From Roseburia sp. 831b (GTDB lineage Bacteria > Bacillota > Clostridia > Lachnospirales > Lachnospiraceae): DNA of 64,000 bases. Position 1 is the stretch's first letter. Each line of letters begins with the position of its first letter. The notes beneath the pieces were generated by a model. The model made no database searches, was not told the origin of the DNA, and was given only the letters and a program-made list of their open reading frames with translations. Made by a program: the position numbers and the translations under genes. This document shows, one piece after another, positions 15,092-22,894 of the stretch. The stretch covers positions 981,501 to 1,045,500 of the forward strand of contig NZ_CP135162.1 of the NCBI RefSeq assembly GCF_001940165.2, read 5' to 3'.

Positions 15092-15340
15092 ATGAATGAG
15101 TGGATTGAGGTAAACAATGGAAAAATGGATGTTGTACCAGATAAGGATTGTGAAATTTGGATTGCAAGGTGCGGTATGGGGGAGGGATGGCTGCAAAAGA
15201 TTGTTTATTGCACAAAACAAAATGGCTACATCGGCTGGGATGGAACAGTCGCTTATCAAATTGCAGTGCCTGGGGTAAAACCAAAGCCATATATAAAGCA
15301 TTATGCAAATAAAGAAATTTTTTGCAAAAAAATTTACTAA
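15092..15340 (+). CDS. DUF551-like phage protein (82 aa)
   Basis: The site agtgaggtagatt precedes the ATG. The protein begins MNEWIEVNNGKMDVVPDKDC and continues through a beta-rich small domain. It resembles the DUF551 fold in the gene at 12452 only loosely. Function unknown. Confidence 0.5.
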   Translation: MNEWIEVNNGKMDVVPDKDCEIWIARCGMGEGWLQKIVYCTKQNGYIGWDGTVAYQIAVPGVKPKPYIKHYANKEIFCKKIY

Positions 15341-15376
15341 TTGAATTTAATACTTATTAAATTACGGAGACAGAAA

Positions 15377-15610
15377 ATGAAAAGCGATGTAGAAATTTTA
15401 AATGAATATGTAGATAAATATGAAAAAGACTTCTATGAACGGTTATCCATTCCAGAACAAATTCTATACAAATGCCAGGTAAGAGATACATATGGCTTTA
15501 ATGGCTATCTTTTGAAGTATAAAATAACTGAATTTTGCGAGAAATTCATAGATAGTCTGAAAAAAACTATAAAAAAGGTAAGAAAAATCATGGATTCATG
15601 GAGGCAGTAA
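15377..15610 (+). CDS. Hypothetical phage protein (77 aa)
   Basis: The ATG at 15377 has an acggag site; an earlier in-frame start at 15341 has none. The protein is helical and charged (VEILNEYVDKYEKDFYERLS), with a Lys-rich C-terminus. Unrecognised. Confidence 0.5.
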   Translation: MKSDVEILNEYVDKYEKDFYERLSIPEQILYKCQVRDTYGFNGYLLKYKITEFCEKFIDSLKKTIKKVRKIMDSWRQ

Positions 15611-15623
15611 TTTCAACCAATCC

Positions 15624-15693
15624 TGCTATAAAAAATAGCATCTATTTTCTGGGGAGAATATGTCTCCCCAGAATTTAAAGACAAATCTTTAAA
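15624..15693 (+). promoter_or_regulatory. Three tandem inverted repeats before a tyrosine recombinase
   Basis: TGCTAT/ATAGCA at 15624-15640, TTCTGGGGAGA/TCTCCCCAGAA at 15647-15673 (perfect 11-bp arms), and TTTAAAGA/TCTTTAAA at 15674-15693. The second could be a terminator, though no T run follows. The third looks like an operator. Confidence 0.55.
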
Positions 15694-15744
15694 GTTCTAA
15701 AATTCTTATTTTTCAATCTAAAAAACATATCAAAGGGGATAAAA

Positions 15745-16737
15745 ATGAAGGGTAAAAATGATATCATCAATGAGGTAATCGTGAGCATGCAGGATTATAT
15801 CAATTCAGAGGCAAGTGAGGTATTGAAAAATGTCCTGATTGTGAAATTACATGGAATAGAATTTACGGCATCTGAAACATTGCCATCAACAGAAGTCTGC
15901 GACAATGAATGGGCGATAAAAAGATTCAGTATTGATATGATGGCTGCAGGTAGAAGAAAGTCCACAATTGAGCAGTATATGAGAACTGTGAAAAACTTTT
16001 TCGACAAAACCGGATTAAATTACACAAATACAACAGGTCAGGATGTCACGGACTATCTAGCCATTCGCCAGTACAAGGACAAGATTTCAAATAGTTATAA
16101 ATCCACGCTTATGAAGTATATTGGGGCATTTTTTAAGTGGGCTTACCGGAAGCACTACATTAATGAGGACGTCATGCGTGATGTAGATCGTGTGAATTTT
16201 AAACATAAGAAAAAAGAGCGTCTTACAGATGAAGAGATTGAAAAATGTCGGTATATCGTGCATGGGGACGCGGAGAAGACAGCACTCTTGGAGCTCATGC
16301 TTAACACCGGAATGAGAGTGGGGGAGATTGAAAAATTGGAAGTTTCAGATATTAATTTTGAAGAAAACACGATTCGAATATACGCAGAAAAGACAGATAC
16401 TGTTCGATATGGCATTTTAGTGCCAAGATTAAAAGTTGCTTTGAAAGCATATTTAAAAGGTCGCACCAGTGGAGCTGTATTTCAAAGAAGAAACGGAAAA
16501 ATGAGCAAGAACACGATTGAAGTGATTGCGAAGAAAATTGCGCACGCTGCAGGATGCCACTGTAAGGCAACGGTTCATATTTACCGAAAGACATTTGCAA
16601 GCGTATTGTACCGGAAAACAAATGATGTGTTATTAGTCTCAAAAATGCTAGGGCATGCCAGCACAGAGGTGACAATCAAGTACTATCTTGTAGATGATAT
16701 TGACGATATCAAGTATCGTGTAAAGAAAGCGGCATAA
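15745..16737 (+). CDS. Tyrosine recombinase (XerC/D type)
   Basis: This 330-residue protein has a core-binding SAM-like domain (about 55-140: RFSIDMMAAGRRKSTIEQYM) and a catalytic domain with Arg191 (NTGMRVGE), His278 and Arg281 (VHIYRKTF), His304 (MLGH) and nucleophile Tyr313 (IKYY). It is not near either att site, and the prophage already has a serine integrase. A role in dimer resolution of an episomal form, or in inverting the tail-fibre segment at 33023-33855, is possible. It follows a long leader with three inverted repeats. Confidence 0.88.
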   Translation: MKGKNDIINEVIVSMQDYINSEASEVLKNVLIVKLHGIEFTASETLPSTEVCDNEWAIKRFSIDMMAAGRRKSTIEQYMRTVKNFFDKTGLNYTNTTGQDVTDYLAIRQYKDKISNSYKSTLMKYIGAFFKWAYRKHYINEDVMRDVDRVNFKHKKKERLTDEEIEKCRYIVHGDAEKTALLELMLNTGMRVGEIEKLEVSDINFEENTIRIYAEKTDTVRYGILVPRLKVALKAYLKGRTSGAVFQRRNGKMSKNTIEVIAKKIAHAAGCHCKATVHIYRKTFASVLYRKTNDVLLVSKMLGHASTEVTIKYYLVDDIDDIKYRVKKAA

Positions 16738-16797
16738 TTTGCGTAAAATCGAATGGCAATTTAGAAAAAAATTTGAGATATTAAAAAGGAAATAAAT

Positions 16798-17100
16798 ATG
16801 GAGGCATATATGGAAATTAGAGACTACGAAAGATTAATCATGATTCACGATAAGATGGATGGAATTGAAAAGGTGGAAAAAACTCTGTTTGGGGAGGCGT
16901 GCGCGATTGGATTTGAAGATGGGTTATTTGGTCGGTTGACGTACATCGAAGAAATTTTGAAAGATAATATCGCGGAAAAATTTCGCCATGATGAAAGAAA
17001 AGATTTTTTCCAAAGAGAGTGGTACGGCATCTTGTGCGATAAGTCAAAGACTGCGAGAGAAAGAGCAGAGATCCTTTTAGGAATAGAAAAGACTTTATAG
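16798..17100 (+). CDS. Hypothetical phage protein (100 aa)
   Basis: A Met-rich start (MEAYMEIRDYERLIMIHDKM) after aaaaggaaataaat opens a helical, charged protein. Its last codons form the beginning of a 25-base element repeated at 18095. It lies between the two tyrosine recombinase genes. No family recognised. Confidence 0.55.
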   Translation: MEAYMEIRDYERLIMIHDKMDGIEKVEKTLFGEACAIGFEDGLFGRLTYIEEILKDNIAEKFRHDERKDFFQREWYGILCDKSKTARERAEILLGIEKTL

Positions 17101-17171
17101 AAGTTTATAAACTAGATGTGATATATATTAAATGTAAATATATGAGCAGATTGCAGAGATGCGGTCTGCTC
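17087..17171 (+). promoter_or_regulatory. Repeated control element with hairpin, copy 1
   Basis: Bases 17087-17111 are identical to 18095-18119, and TGTGATATA (17117-17125) recurs at the same distance in copy 2. The 25-base core contains TTTATA-GAAGTT-TATAAA, 6-base inverted arms around 6 bases. An 11-bp hairpin with a 6-base loop follows (GAGCAGATTGC at 17144 to GCGGTCTGCTC at 17171), then TTTTT. It lies before the small tyrosine recombinase. Confidence 0.6.
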
Positions 17172-17197
17172 TTTTTATAAGGAGGTGAGAAGAGAGC

Positions 17198-17746
17198 ATG
17201 AACACAGTTGAACCTATCAGAGATATCGGTAAGGTGTGGGATATTGCAGATTATTTAAAAGAGCAGAGTGAACGTGATTATGTAATGTTTCTGTTTGGAA
17301 TTTATGTCGGACTTCGCATATCGGACATTTTAAAATTGCAGGTGCGGGATGTGAAGGACAGAAACCATGTGATTATCCGGGAGCAGAAAACGGGAAAAGA
17401 AAAGTCGTTTCCAATTAACGATGAGTTGCGTCCGATTCTAAACCGCTACATAAGAGGAAAGTCGGAATATGAATGGCTGTTTCCGTCCAGGAATGGCAAA
17501 GGACACATCACACGCCAACGTGCATATCAGGTATTGAGTGATGCCGGAAAAAAGTTTGGATTAGAGGAAATTGGAACACACACGCTCCGAAAAACATTCG
17601 GATATCACTTTTACCAGCAGACAAAGGATATCGCAACATTAAAAGAGATCTTGAATCATTCAGATATATCTGTGACATTTCGGTACATTGGAATCACGCA
17701 GGATATAAAGGATGACAAAATGAGAAAGCTATCGTTCAGGCGATAG
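17198..17746 (+). CDS. Small tyrosine recombinase, catalytic domain only
   Basis: This 182-residue protein keeps all catalytic residues: Arg40 (GLRISDIL), Lys67 (TGKEK), His128 and Arg131 (THTLRKTFGYH), His154 (LNHSD) and Tyr163 (FRYIG). It lacks the usual N-terminal core-binding domain. In size it resembles FimB/FimE-type DNA invertases. The start follows ataaggaggtgagaagagagc. It lies between two direct copies of a 25+9-base element with recombinase-site-like symmetry. It is the best local candidate for inverting the tail-fibre tip, but this is inference. Confidence 0.85.
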   Translation: MNTVEPIRDIGKVWDIADYLKEQSERDYVMFLFGIYVGLRISDILKLQVRDVKDRNHVIIREQKTGKEKSFPINDELRPILNRYIRGKSEYEWLFPSRNGKGHITRQRAYQVLSDAGKKFGLEEIGTHTLRKTFGYHFYQQTKDIATLKEILNHSDISVTFRYIGITQDIKDDKMRKLSFRR

Positions 17747-17757
17747 TTATTTTTTTT
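17728..17757 (+). terminator. Terminator after the small tyrosine recombinase
   Basis: CTATCG (17729-17734) and CGATAG (17741-17746) form a stem overlapping the stop codon, followed by TTATTTTTTTT. Confidence 0.7.
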
Positions 17758-17890
17758 AGAGATGGCATTTTACAAAATGAGTTGAATGTTAAACTAACTC
17801 CTATAAAAATACGTTTCTTCTATTAAAAGAGAAATAAAAGCGGAATTTAACAAAATTTATAGATATGACAAGTAAAGGAGATGAGAGCAG

Positions 17891-18085
17891 ATGAACAAGG
17901 AAAAGTATTCAGACCCAACCGCGGATGAAGCAATAGGTCATGTGATGCGAGAAGAAAGAAAGCATGAAGATGTGCGTATTCATATCGTGATTAAAATCAT
18001 TAAGCTGGTGTTGGAGCTGGCGGGCATGGAACTAGAGGACCGGGTAAGGATTCGAGATAAGCACACAGGTAAGATATGGATTTGA
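17891..18085 (+). CDS. Hypothetical phage protein (64 aa)
   Basis: A site (taaaggagatgagagcag) precedes the ATG. The protein begins with an acidic helix (DPTADEAIGHVMREERKHED), then VIKIIKLVLELAGMELEDRV and a basic end. It is in the position just before the late genes. Unrecognised. Confidence 0.6.
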   Translation: MNKEKYSDPTADEAIGHVMREERKHEDVRIHIVIKIIKLVLELAGMELEDRVRIRDKHTGKIWI

Positions 18086-18094
18086 AAAAAATTT

Positions 18095-18173
18095 AAAAGA
18101 CTTTATAGAAGTTTATAAAACATGTGTGATATAGTGTATCCAGTTAAAGCGTAGCCGGATGAGGTTGCGCTTT
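18095..18173 (+). promoter_or_regulatory. Repeated control element with hairpin, copy 2
   Basis: This shares the 25-base core (18095-18119) and TGTGATATA (18125-18133) with copy 1. It is followed by an 11-bp hairpin with a 6-base loop (AAAGCGTAGCC at 18146 to GGTTGCGCTTT at 18173). The hairpin sequence differs from copy 1 while the shape is the same. It stands directly before the HNH-terminase late genes, so it could be the late promoter/leader. Confidence 0.6.
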
Positions 18174-18237
18174 AATTATACTACCCCTTTTACCCCATTT
18201 TTAGGCTGGTTGAAATACACCAGCCAATCCTTGAATA

Positions 18238-18582
18238 ATGACAGACAAAGAAGCAAAAGCGTTTTACAACTCGAAAGCTTGGAAAGACCCAGCCACAGGA
18301 AAGAGGATAGAGATATTAAAGCGAGACCATTTTGAGTGCCAGGATTGTAGGAGACGAATCGCAGACGCAAAAGCAAATGGAATCAAGTTGATTGGCGAAG
18401 ACTTGAAGATAAGAAGAGCCGAGGAGGTTCATCATATCGAAGAGTTGAAGGAACATCCAGAGCTTGCCTTGGATGACAACAACTTGATATCGCTCTGTAC
18501 GCAGTGTCATAACAAGCGACATGGAAGATATCAGTTTAGATTCATTAAAAAGAAGAAAAGATTAACAGAGGAGCGTTGGTAA
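18238..18582 (+). CDS. HNH endonuclease (packaging module)
   Basis: This 114-residue HNH nuclease has CQDC, the core AEEVHHIEEL, NNLISLCTQCH and NKRHG, giving the zinc-binding and catalytic His residues. HNH genes next to the terminase are typical of HK97-type phages and help cut the packaging site together with TerL. The start lacks a strong ribosome site. A non-coding stretch lies between it and terS. Confidence 0.9.
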   Translation: MTDKEAKAFYNSKAWKDPATGKRIEILKRDHFECQDCRRRIADAKANGIKLIGEDLKIRRAEEVHHIEELKEHPELALDDNNLISLCTQCHNKRHGRYQFRFIKKKKRLTEERW

Positions 18583-18860
18583 ATCCCCCCGGTCGATTCT
18601 CGTGTGATTTTCTTTTTACGGAGAACGGGTATGTGGCCTTAACTCTGGAGAAAAAATAAAATCTCACATGAAAAAGGCAAGGGGTATCGGAGAAGATGAA
18701 AAAAGAAGGTCGATTTTGAAAAATTACTTTAAGTAAAATTTTTTTTCAAAGCCTCATGCAAAAATGAAAAATCACGAAGAAAAATGCTCTATTTCCGTTT
18801 GGAAAAAGTGCAAAAAAATATAAATTTTTTGACATTTTGAGAAAGAAAGGTGGTGGGTGT
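18583..18860 (+). other. Non-coding gap between HNH and terS, possible cos region
   Basis: No convincing gene lies here. It starts with a C6GGTCGA block and is then AT-rich with poly-A/T runs. In many HNH-containing phages the cos site lies at this place. No cohesive end can be identified from sequence alone. Confidence 0.4.
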
Positions 18861-19172
18861 ATGACGCAAAAAGAGATAAAAGAGTCTTTAATTAACCAGC
18901 TTAAGTTGCAGGGCAAGACAGACCAGTTTTATCTTGATTTGGTTGACGACTACATGGACTATGTGAAGATTCGAAAGCAGTTAAAAGCTGATATCAAAAA
19001 AAGAGGATTGAGGTACACGACAATCAATGGGAATGGTGTTTCGACGGAAAAACCAAATGAATCTGTTGTGAATTTGCAGAAAACATCCGTGACCATGTTG
19101 AAGATTTTATCGGATTTGAATTTAAAAAATCCAATTCCTCCAAAGGCAGATCCTAAAGATGGTTACTGTTAA
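18861..19172 (+). CDS. terS: Terminase small subunit (P27-like)
   Basis: The protein is 103 residues from the ATG at 18861, which follows gaaaggtggtgggtgt. It is helical (LKLQGKTDQFYLDLVDDYMD), with a middle NPNESVVNL-like motif (KPNESVVNLQKTSVTMLKIL) and a Pro-rich end, as in P27-family small terminases. It recognises the packaging site and recruits TerL. Its end overlaps terL by 14 bases. Confidence 0.85.
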   Translation: MTQKEIKESLINQLKLQGKTDQFYLDLVDDYMDYVKIRKQLKADIKKRGLRYTTINGNGVSTEKPNESVVNLQKTSVTMLKILSDLNLKNPIPPKADPKDGYC

Positions 19173-20814
19173 GGAGATTGATGCTTATCTCGAATATGTC
19201 AAAAAACATCCAAACTGGATAAACAAGAAAAGAAAACTTTTAATCAAAAACATCGTAAAACCGTTATTGAAACGGAACGATGTTTTTTTTGACGAAAAAA
19301 CTTTCAGAAATTGTATTGCATATTGCGAAGCGAATTTCTATCCGCTTTTCCCATATCAGAAATTTATCTACGCATTTGTGTTTATGTACGATAAATTAGG
19401 ACTTCCGATTTTTCCAAAAATAATCATCATGATGGGTCGAGGAAATGGAAAAGACGGTTTCATGGTTCCACTGGCGAACTTTTTACAGACACCGCTTTAT
19501 GGAGTCGACGATTATAATGTCGAACTCGTGGCAAATTCAGAAGCGCAGATAAAAGACACGTTCAAAGTTGCTTATAACGTTTGTATACGTGAAAAGTTCA
19601 AAGGAAAGTTTCGGTGTACCAAAGAAGAGATTGAGAATCTCGCGACTCATTCAGTCATGAGATACAACACCTCGAACGCTGGTACAAAGGACGGTAAGCG
19701 TCCTGGTTGTATTTTTTTCAACGAACTTCATGCCTATGAAGATTATGAGCAGATTAATGTATTCGAATCTGCTTTAGGTAAAATTAAACATGCGAGGGAA
19801 TTCATCATCACAACTAATGGATATGTCAGAGATGGCCCACTGGATGAAATCTTGACGGCTTGCAATCAAATCCTTGAGAGTGGAGAAAATCCTCTTGGAT
19901 ATTTTCCATTCCTTTGCGAGATTGATTCAGAAAATGAAGTGGATGTGCCGGAGGCATGGCATAAAGCAAATCCATCTATGGAGTACTTGCCTATATTGGC
20001 ACACCAAATTGAGGTCGATTATCATGAGATGAAAATGATTTCAAGTAAGAGACCAGAATTTTTGACAAAAAGAATGAATCTTCCATCGAGGTTGGAGGAA
20101 CAGACGGTGACTTCCTGGAACAATATCTTGCGATGCTGCTATGACGACATTGAAAAAAAGACACCAAGGGAAGTGCCGGACACAAGAAATCAAAATGCAA
20201 TAATTGGAATTGATTACGCAGACGTTCGAGATTTTGCATCCGCAGGTGTATTGACAAAAAGCGGTGAGGATTACATTTGGATGCAGCACACTTGGATTTG
20301 TGCAGATTCGCCATTCATAAATAGTATCAAGTTCCCAATTGCAAATCAGGGAATGGAAGAGTTTAGCGATTTTGAAATTGTTCCAGGACCTGTCATCGAT
20401 GTAAACATCATAATTGACTGGTGCATGAGAAAAATGGCAGATTATACAGTTAAAAAAATTGCAATGGATACCTACCGATATCTGCTCTTTAAGACAGGAT
20501 TTTTAGAAAGAGGAATTTCGATTGAAAGTAAAGATGAACCAGACGGAATCGTGCGCCTGGTAAGAAAAATTACATCTGCAACGGGAATCATTGCACCGTT
20601 CATACAAAAAGCATTTGCGGAGGGGCATGTCATTTATGGTCCGTCGGCAATCATGAGGTGGTATACAAACAACACATCGGTCATTGAAGACAAGTTCGGG
20701 AACAAGACCTTTGGAAAAATTGAACCAAAGCTTCGGAAAAACGATGGATTCATGGCTTTTGATGTGGCAATGTTCTGCAATGATTTATTAAACGAAACCG
20801 TCATTTATATTTGA
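19159..20814 (+). CDS. terL: Terminase large subunit
   Basis: This 551-residue ATPase-nuclease has a Walker A-like loop MMGRGNGKD (91-99) and a Walker B-type strand CIFFNELHA (184-192). The Walker B position has Asn-Glu in place of the common Asp-Glu. The RNase-H-like nuclease domain starts at IIGIDYADVRD (about 348-358, Asp352). It pumps DNA into the procapsid and cuts it at the end of packaging. It belongs to the Terminase_1 family and is of full length. Confidence 0.93.
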   Translation: MVTVKEIDAYLEYVKKHPNWINKKRKLLIKNIVKPLLKRNDVFFDEKTFRNCIAYCEANFYPLFPYQKFIYAFVFMYDKLGLPIFPKIIIMMGRGNGKDGFMVPLANFLQTPLYGVDDYNVELVANSEAQIKDTFKVAYNVCIREKFKGKFRCTKEEIENLATHSVMRYNTSNAGTKDGKRPGCIFFNELHAYEDYEQINVFESALGKIKHAREFIITTNGYVRDGPLDEILTACNQILESGENPLGYFPFLCEIDSENEVDVPEAWHKANPSMEYLPILAHQIEVDYHEMKMISSKRPEFLTKRMNLPSRLEEQTVTSWNNILRCCYDDIEKKTPREVPDTRNQNAIIGIDYADVRDFASAGVLTKSGEDYIWMQHTWICADSPFINSIKFPIANQGMEEFSDFEIVPGPVIDVNIIIDWCMRKMADYTVKKIAMDTYRYLLFKTGFLERGISIESKDEPDGIVRLVRKITSATGIIAPFIQKAFAEGHVIYGPSAIMRWYTNNTSVIEDKFGNKTFGKIEPKLRKNDGFMAFDVAMFCNDLLNETVIYI

Positions 20815-20832
20815 CGAGAGAGAGGTACAGGA

Positions 20833-22002
20833 ATGTTTGAATTTTTCACGCAGGGAAGAAATAAAGAGATGCAGTCGCTATTTGATATAGTTACGGCTGA
20901 CCTTGAAAAAGTAAATCTGTCAAAATTTGCAATAAACAAGGCTGTCGGGATGATTGCAAATGCAATCGCCCGCTCTGAAATTGTCTTAGTGGATAAAAAC
21001 GGAAAAAGGCAGGACAAATATTACTTTAGATTAAATGTCAGACCGAATGACAATGAGACGGGAACAGACTTTTGGAGAAATGTTGTGGAAAAGATGTTAC
21101 TTGAGTCAGAATGTTTAATCGTCAGAATTGGAGAAAAATACTATATCGCAAATAGCTATTCGGAATCTGATAATGTCATGACAGGAAGAGTATACACGAA
21201 CGTCAATATCGTTTGCGCAGGAAAACAGTTTTCACTAAGAAGGTCATTCTTAGAGGATGATGTAATGCGTTTGCGGTATGACAATGCAGATATCACAAGA
21301 CATTTAAAATCTGTTGTGGAGCAGTACGATAAAACGCTTGATGCGATAAATCAGATGATTCGGATTGCCAATAAGCCCCGTTTTTTACTGAAAATGGATA
21401 CAAGTATCAAGCTTGTCGAACAATCGAAAGAGGAAGGAAAACCGGATAAAATGGTCACAAAAGACCAGTATGCGGAGAAACTGAAAGGAATTTTAGAATC
21501 GGACGATTTATCCATTTTAACACTGGCAAAAGGAATTGATTTTTCTCAATTCAAGATTGAATGCAGTGCAAAATCAGAGGATTTGACAAAAATCAGCAAG
21601 GAAGTTTTAAGTGCCTGCGCAATGGCTTTTGATATTCCAGAAGCTGTTTTTTTTGGAAATATCACGGAAAAATCGGATGCGACAAACGAATTAATCACTT
21701 ATGCAGTAAGCCCGATTGTTGAAATTATAAACGATTCATTAAATGCAAAGCTTGTTGGTGAAGAAAGCTTTGTAAATGGTGAAAAAATCTTCATTTGGGT
21801 AAGCAGGTTCAAACACGTTGACGTGATTGACAGTGCTGCAAACTTAGACAAGTTAAGAGGAATCGGATTTAGCTATGACGAAATCCGTGAAATGGTAGGA
21901 TATCAGGCTCTTAACACGAATTTCAGTACACAAAGAGCTTTAACAAAGAACTATGCAAGTGCAGAGGAGGTAAACAAGGATGAAACATCACAAGACGATT
22001 AA
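20833..22002 (+). CDS. Portal protein (HK97 type)
   Basis: This 389-residue protein has the HK97 portal hallmarks: an N-terminal helix ending VGMIANAIARSEI, YFRLNVRPNDNETGTDFWRN, and later SACAMAFDIPEAVFFGNITE. Twelve copies form the DNA channel at one capsid vertex and the platform for the tail. It lies in standard order between terL and the protease. Confidence 0.92.
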   Translation: MFEFFTQGRNKEMQSLFDIVTADLEKVNLSKFAINKAVGMIANAIARSEIVLVDKNGKRQDKYYFRLNVRPNDNETGTDFWRNVVEKMLLESECLIVRIGEKYYIANSYSESDNVMTGRVYTNVNIVCAGKQFSLRRSFLEDDVMRLRYDNADITRHLKSVVEQYDKTLDAINQMIRIANKPRFLLKMDTSIKLVEQSKEEGKPDKMVTKDQYAEKLKGILESDDLSILTLAKGIDFSQFKIECSAKSEDLTKISKEVLSACAMAFDIPEAVFFGNITEKSDATNELITYAVSPIVEIINDSLNAKLVGEESFVNGEKIFIWVSRFKHVDVIDSAANLDKLRGIGFSYDEIREMVGYQALNTNFSTQRALTKNYASAEEVNKDETSQDD

Positions 22003-22079
22003 TGCTGATTAAGAAGGAGGTGATCCACAATCTCGGAGTTATCCGTTAAATAACAAATATTTAGAAGGGAAAAGATGAT

Positions 22080-22892
22080 ATGAAGCAGGAAAAAGTAATC
22101 TACAGACACCAGCAGATTGAAAATGTGCATAAGATTTATCTTTATGACGAAATTCGAAAGTATGGCGATTTCAACTGGGAAACATGGGATTATGACGATT
22201 CAGAAACATCCGCAAAGCATTTTCAAGAGATTCTTTCTGGAATCCCGGAGACAGATAAGATTGAGATTTACTTCAATTCGAACGGTGGAAGCGTAGACCA
22301 GGGAACAGCAATTTACAACATGCTTCAGGAGCATGGAGCTTATAAGACCGGAATAGTCATGGGATGCTGTCACTCAATTGCATTCACAATTTTACAAGCA
22401 TGCGACAAACGAGTCATGGGATATGGCACAACAGCCATCATTCATGATATGTGGGAGACGTTTACAGGAAATGCAAGCGATTTCAGAGCAGAGGCAGACA
22501 ATCTCGATGTTGCAATGGATAGTTGTGTTGCACTTTTTATGAAAAGAGCAACCATCCCGGAAGAGGAACTTCGAGATATGATGCACAAAGAAACGACGCT
22601 TTCACCACAGCTTGCATTGCAGTACGGACTAATTGATGAAATCGGTGTCGAATTCAAATCAGATCAGACGGATGCAGATACATTGCAGGAAGTTTTGAAA
22701 GAAAATGAAAAGCTTAGACAGCAGATTGTCAACAGGACAATGCACCAGGAACAGTTAATAAAGTTTTATCAATTAACACATGGTAGTTCCAAACCGGAAC
22801 AAACCGTTGTTCCAGAACAGAAAAACGAGCCGGAACAAGAAAGCACCGATTGGGGTGTTTTTTTTAATTTAAACAAAACCACGGAGGTATAA
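22080..22892 (+). CDS. Head maturation protease (ClpP-like)
   Basis: This 270-residue serine protease of the ClpP fold has IEIYFNSNGGSVDQGTAIYN, nucleophile Ser99 in GCCHSIAF and His122 in AIIHDMWE. The C-terminal coiled part may act as scaffold. It processes the capsid during head maturation. It is preceded by a 77-base gap containing a perfect extended Shine-Dalgarno-like sequence. The capsid gene starts 2 bases after its stop. Confidence 0.92.
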   Translation: MKQEKVIYRHQQIENVHKIYLYDEIRKYGDFNWETWDYDDSETSAKHFQEILSGIPETDKIEIYFNSNGGSVDQGTAIYNMLQEHGAYKTGIVMGCCHSIAFTILQACDKRVMGYGTTAIIHDMWETFTGNASDFRAEADNLDVAMDSCVALFMKRATIPEEELRDMMHKETTLSPQLALQYGLIDEIGVEFKSDQTDADTLQEVLKENEKLRQQIVNRTMHQEQLIKFYQLTHGSSKPEQTVVPEQKNEPEQESTDWGVFFNLNKTTEV

Positions 22893-22894
22893 GA

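Noticed and set aside
22002..22049. 15-codon frame between portal and protease
   Set aside because: Too short and without a recognisable product. It is reported only because of the Shine-Dalgarno-like sequence.
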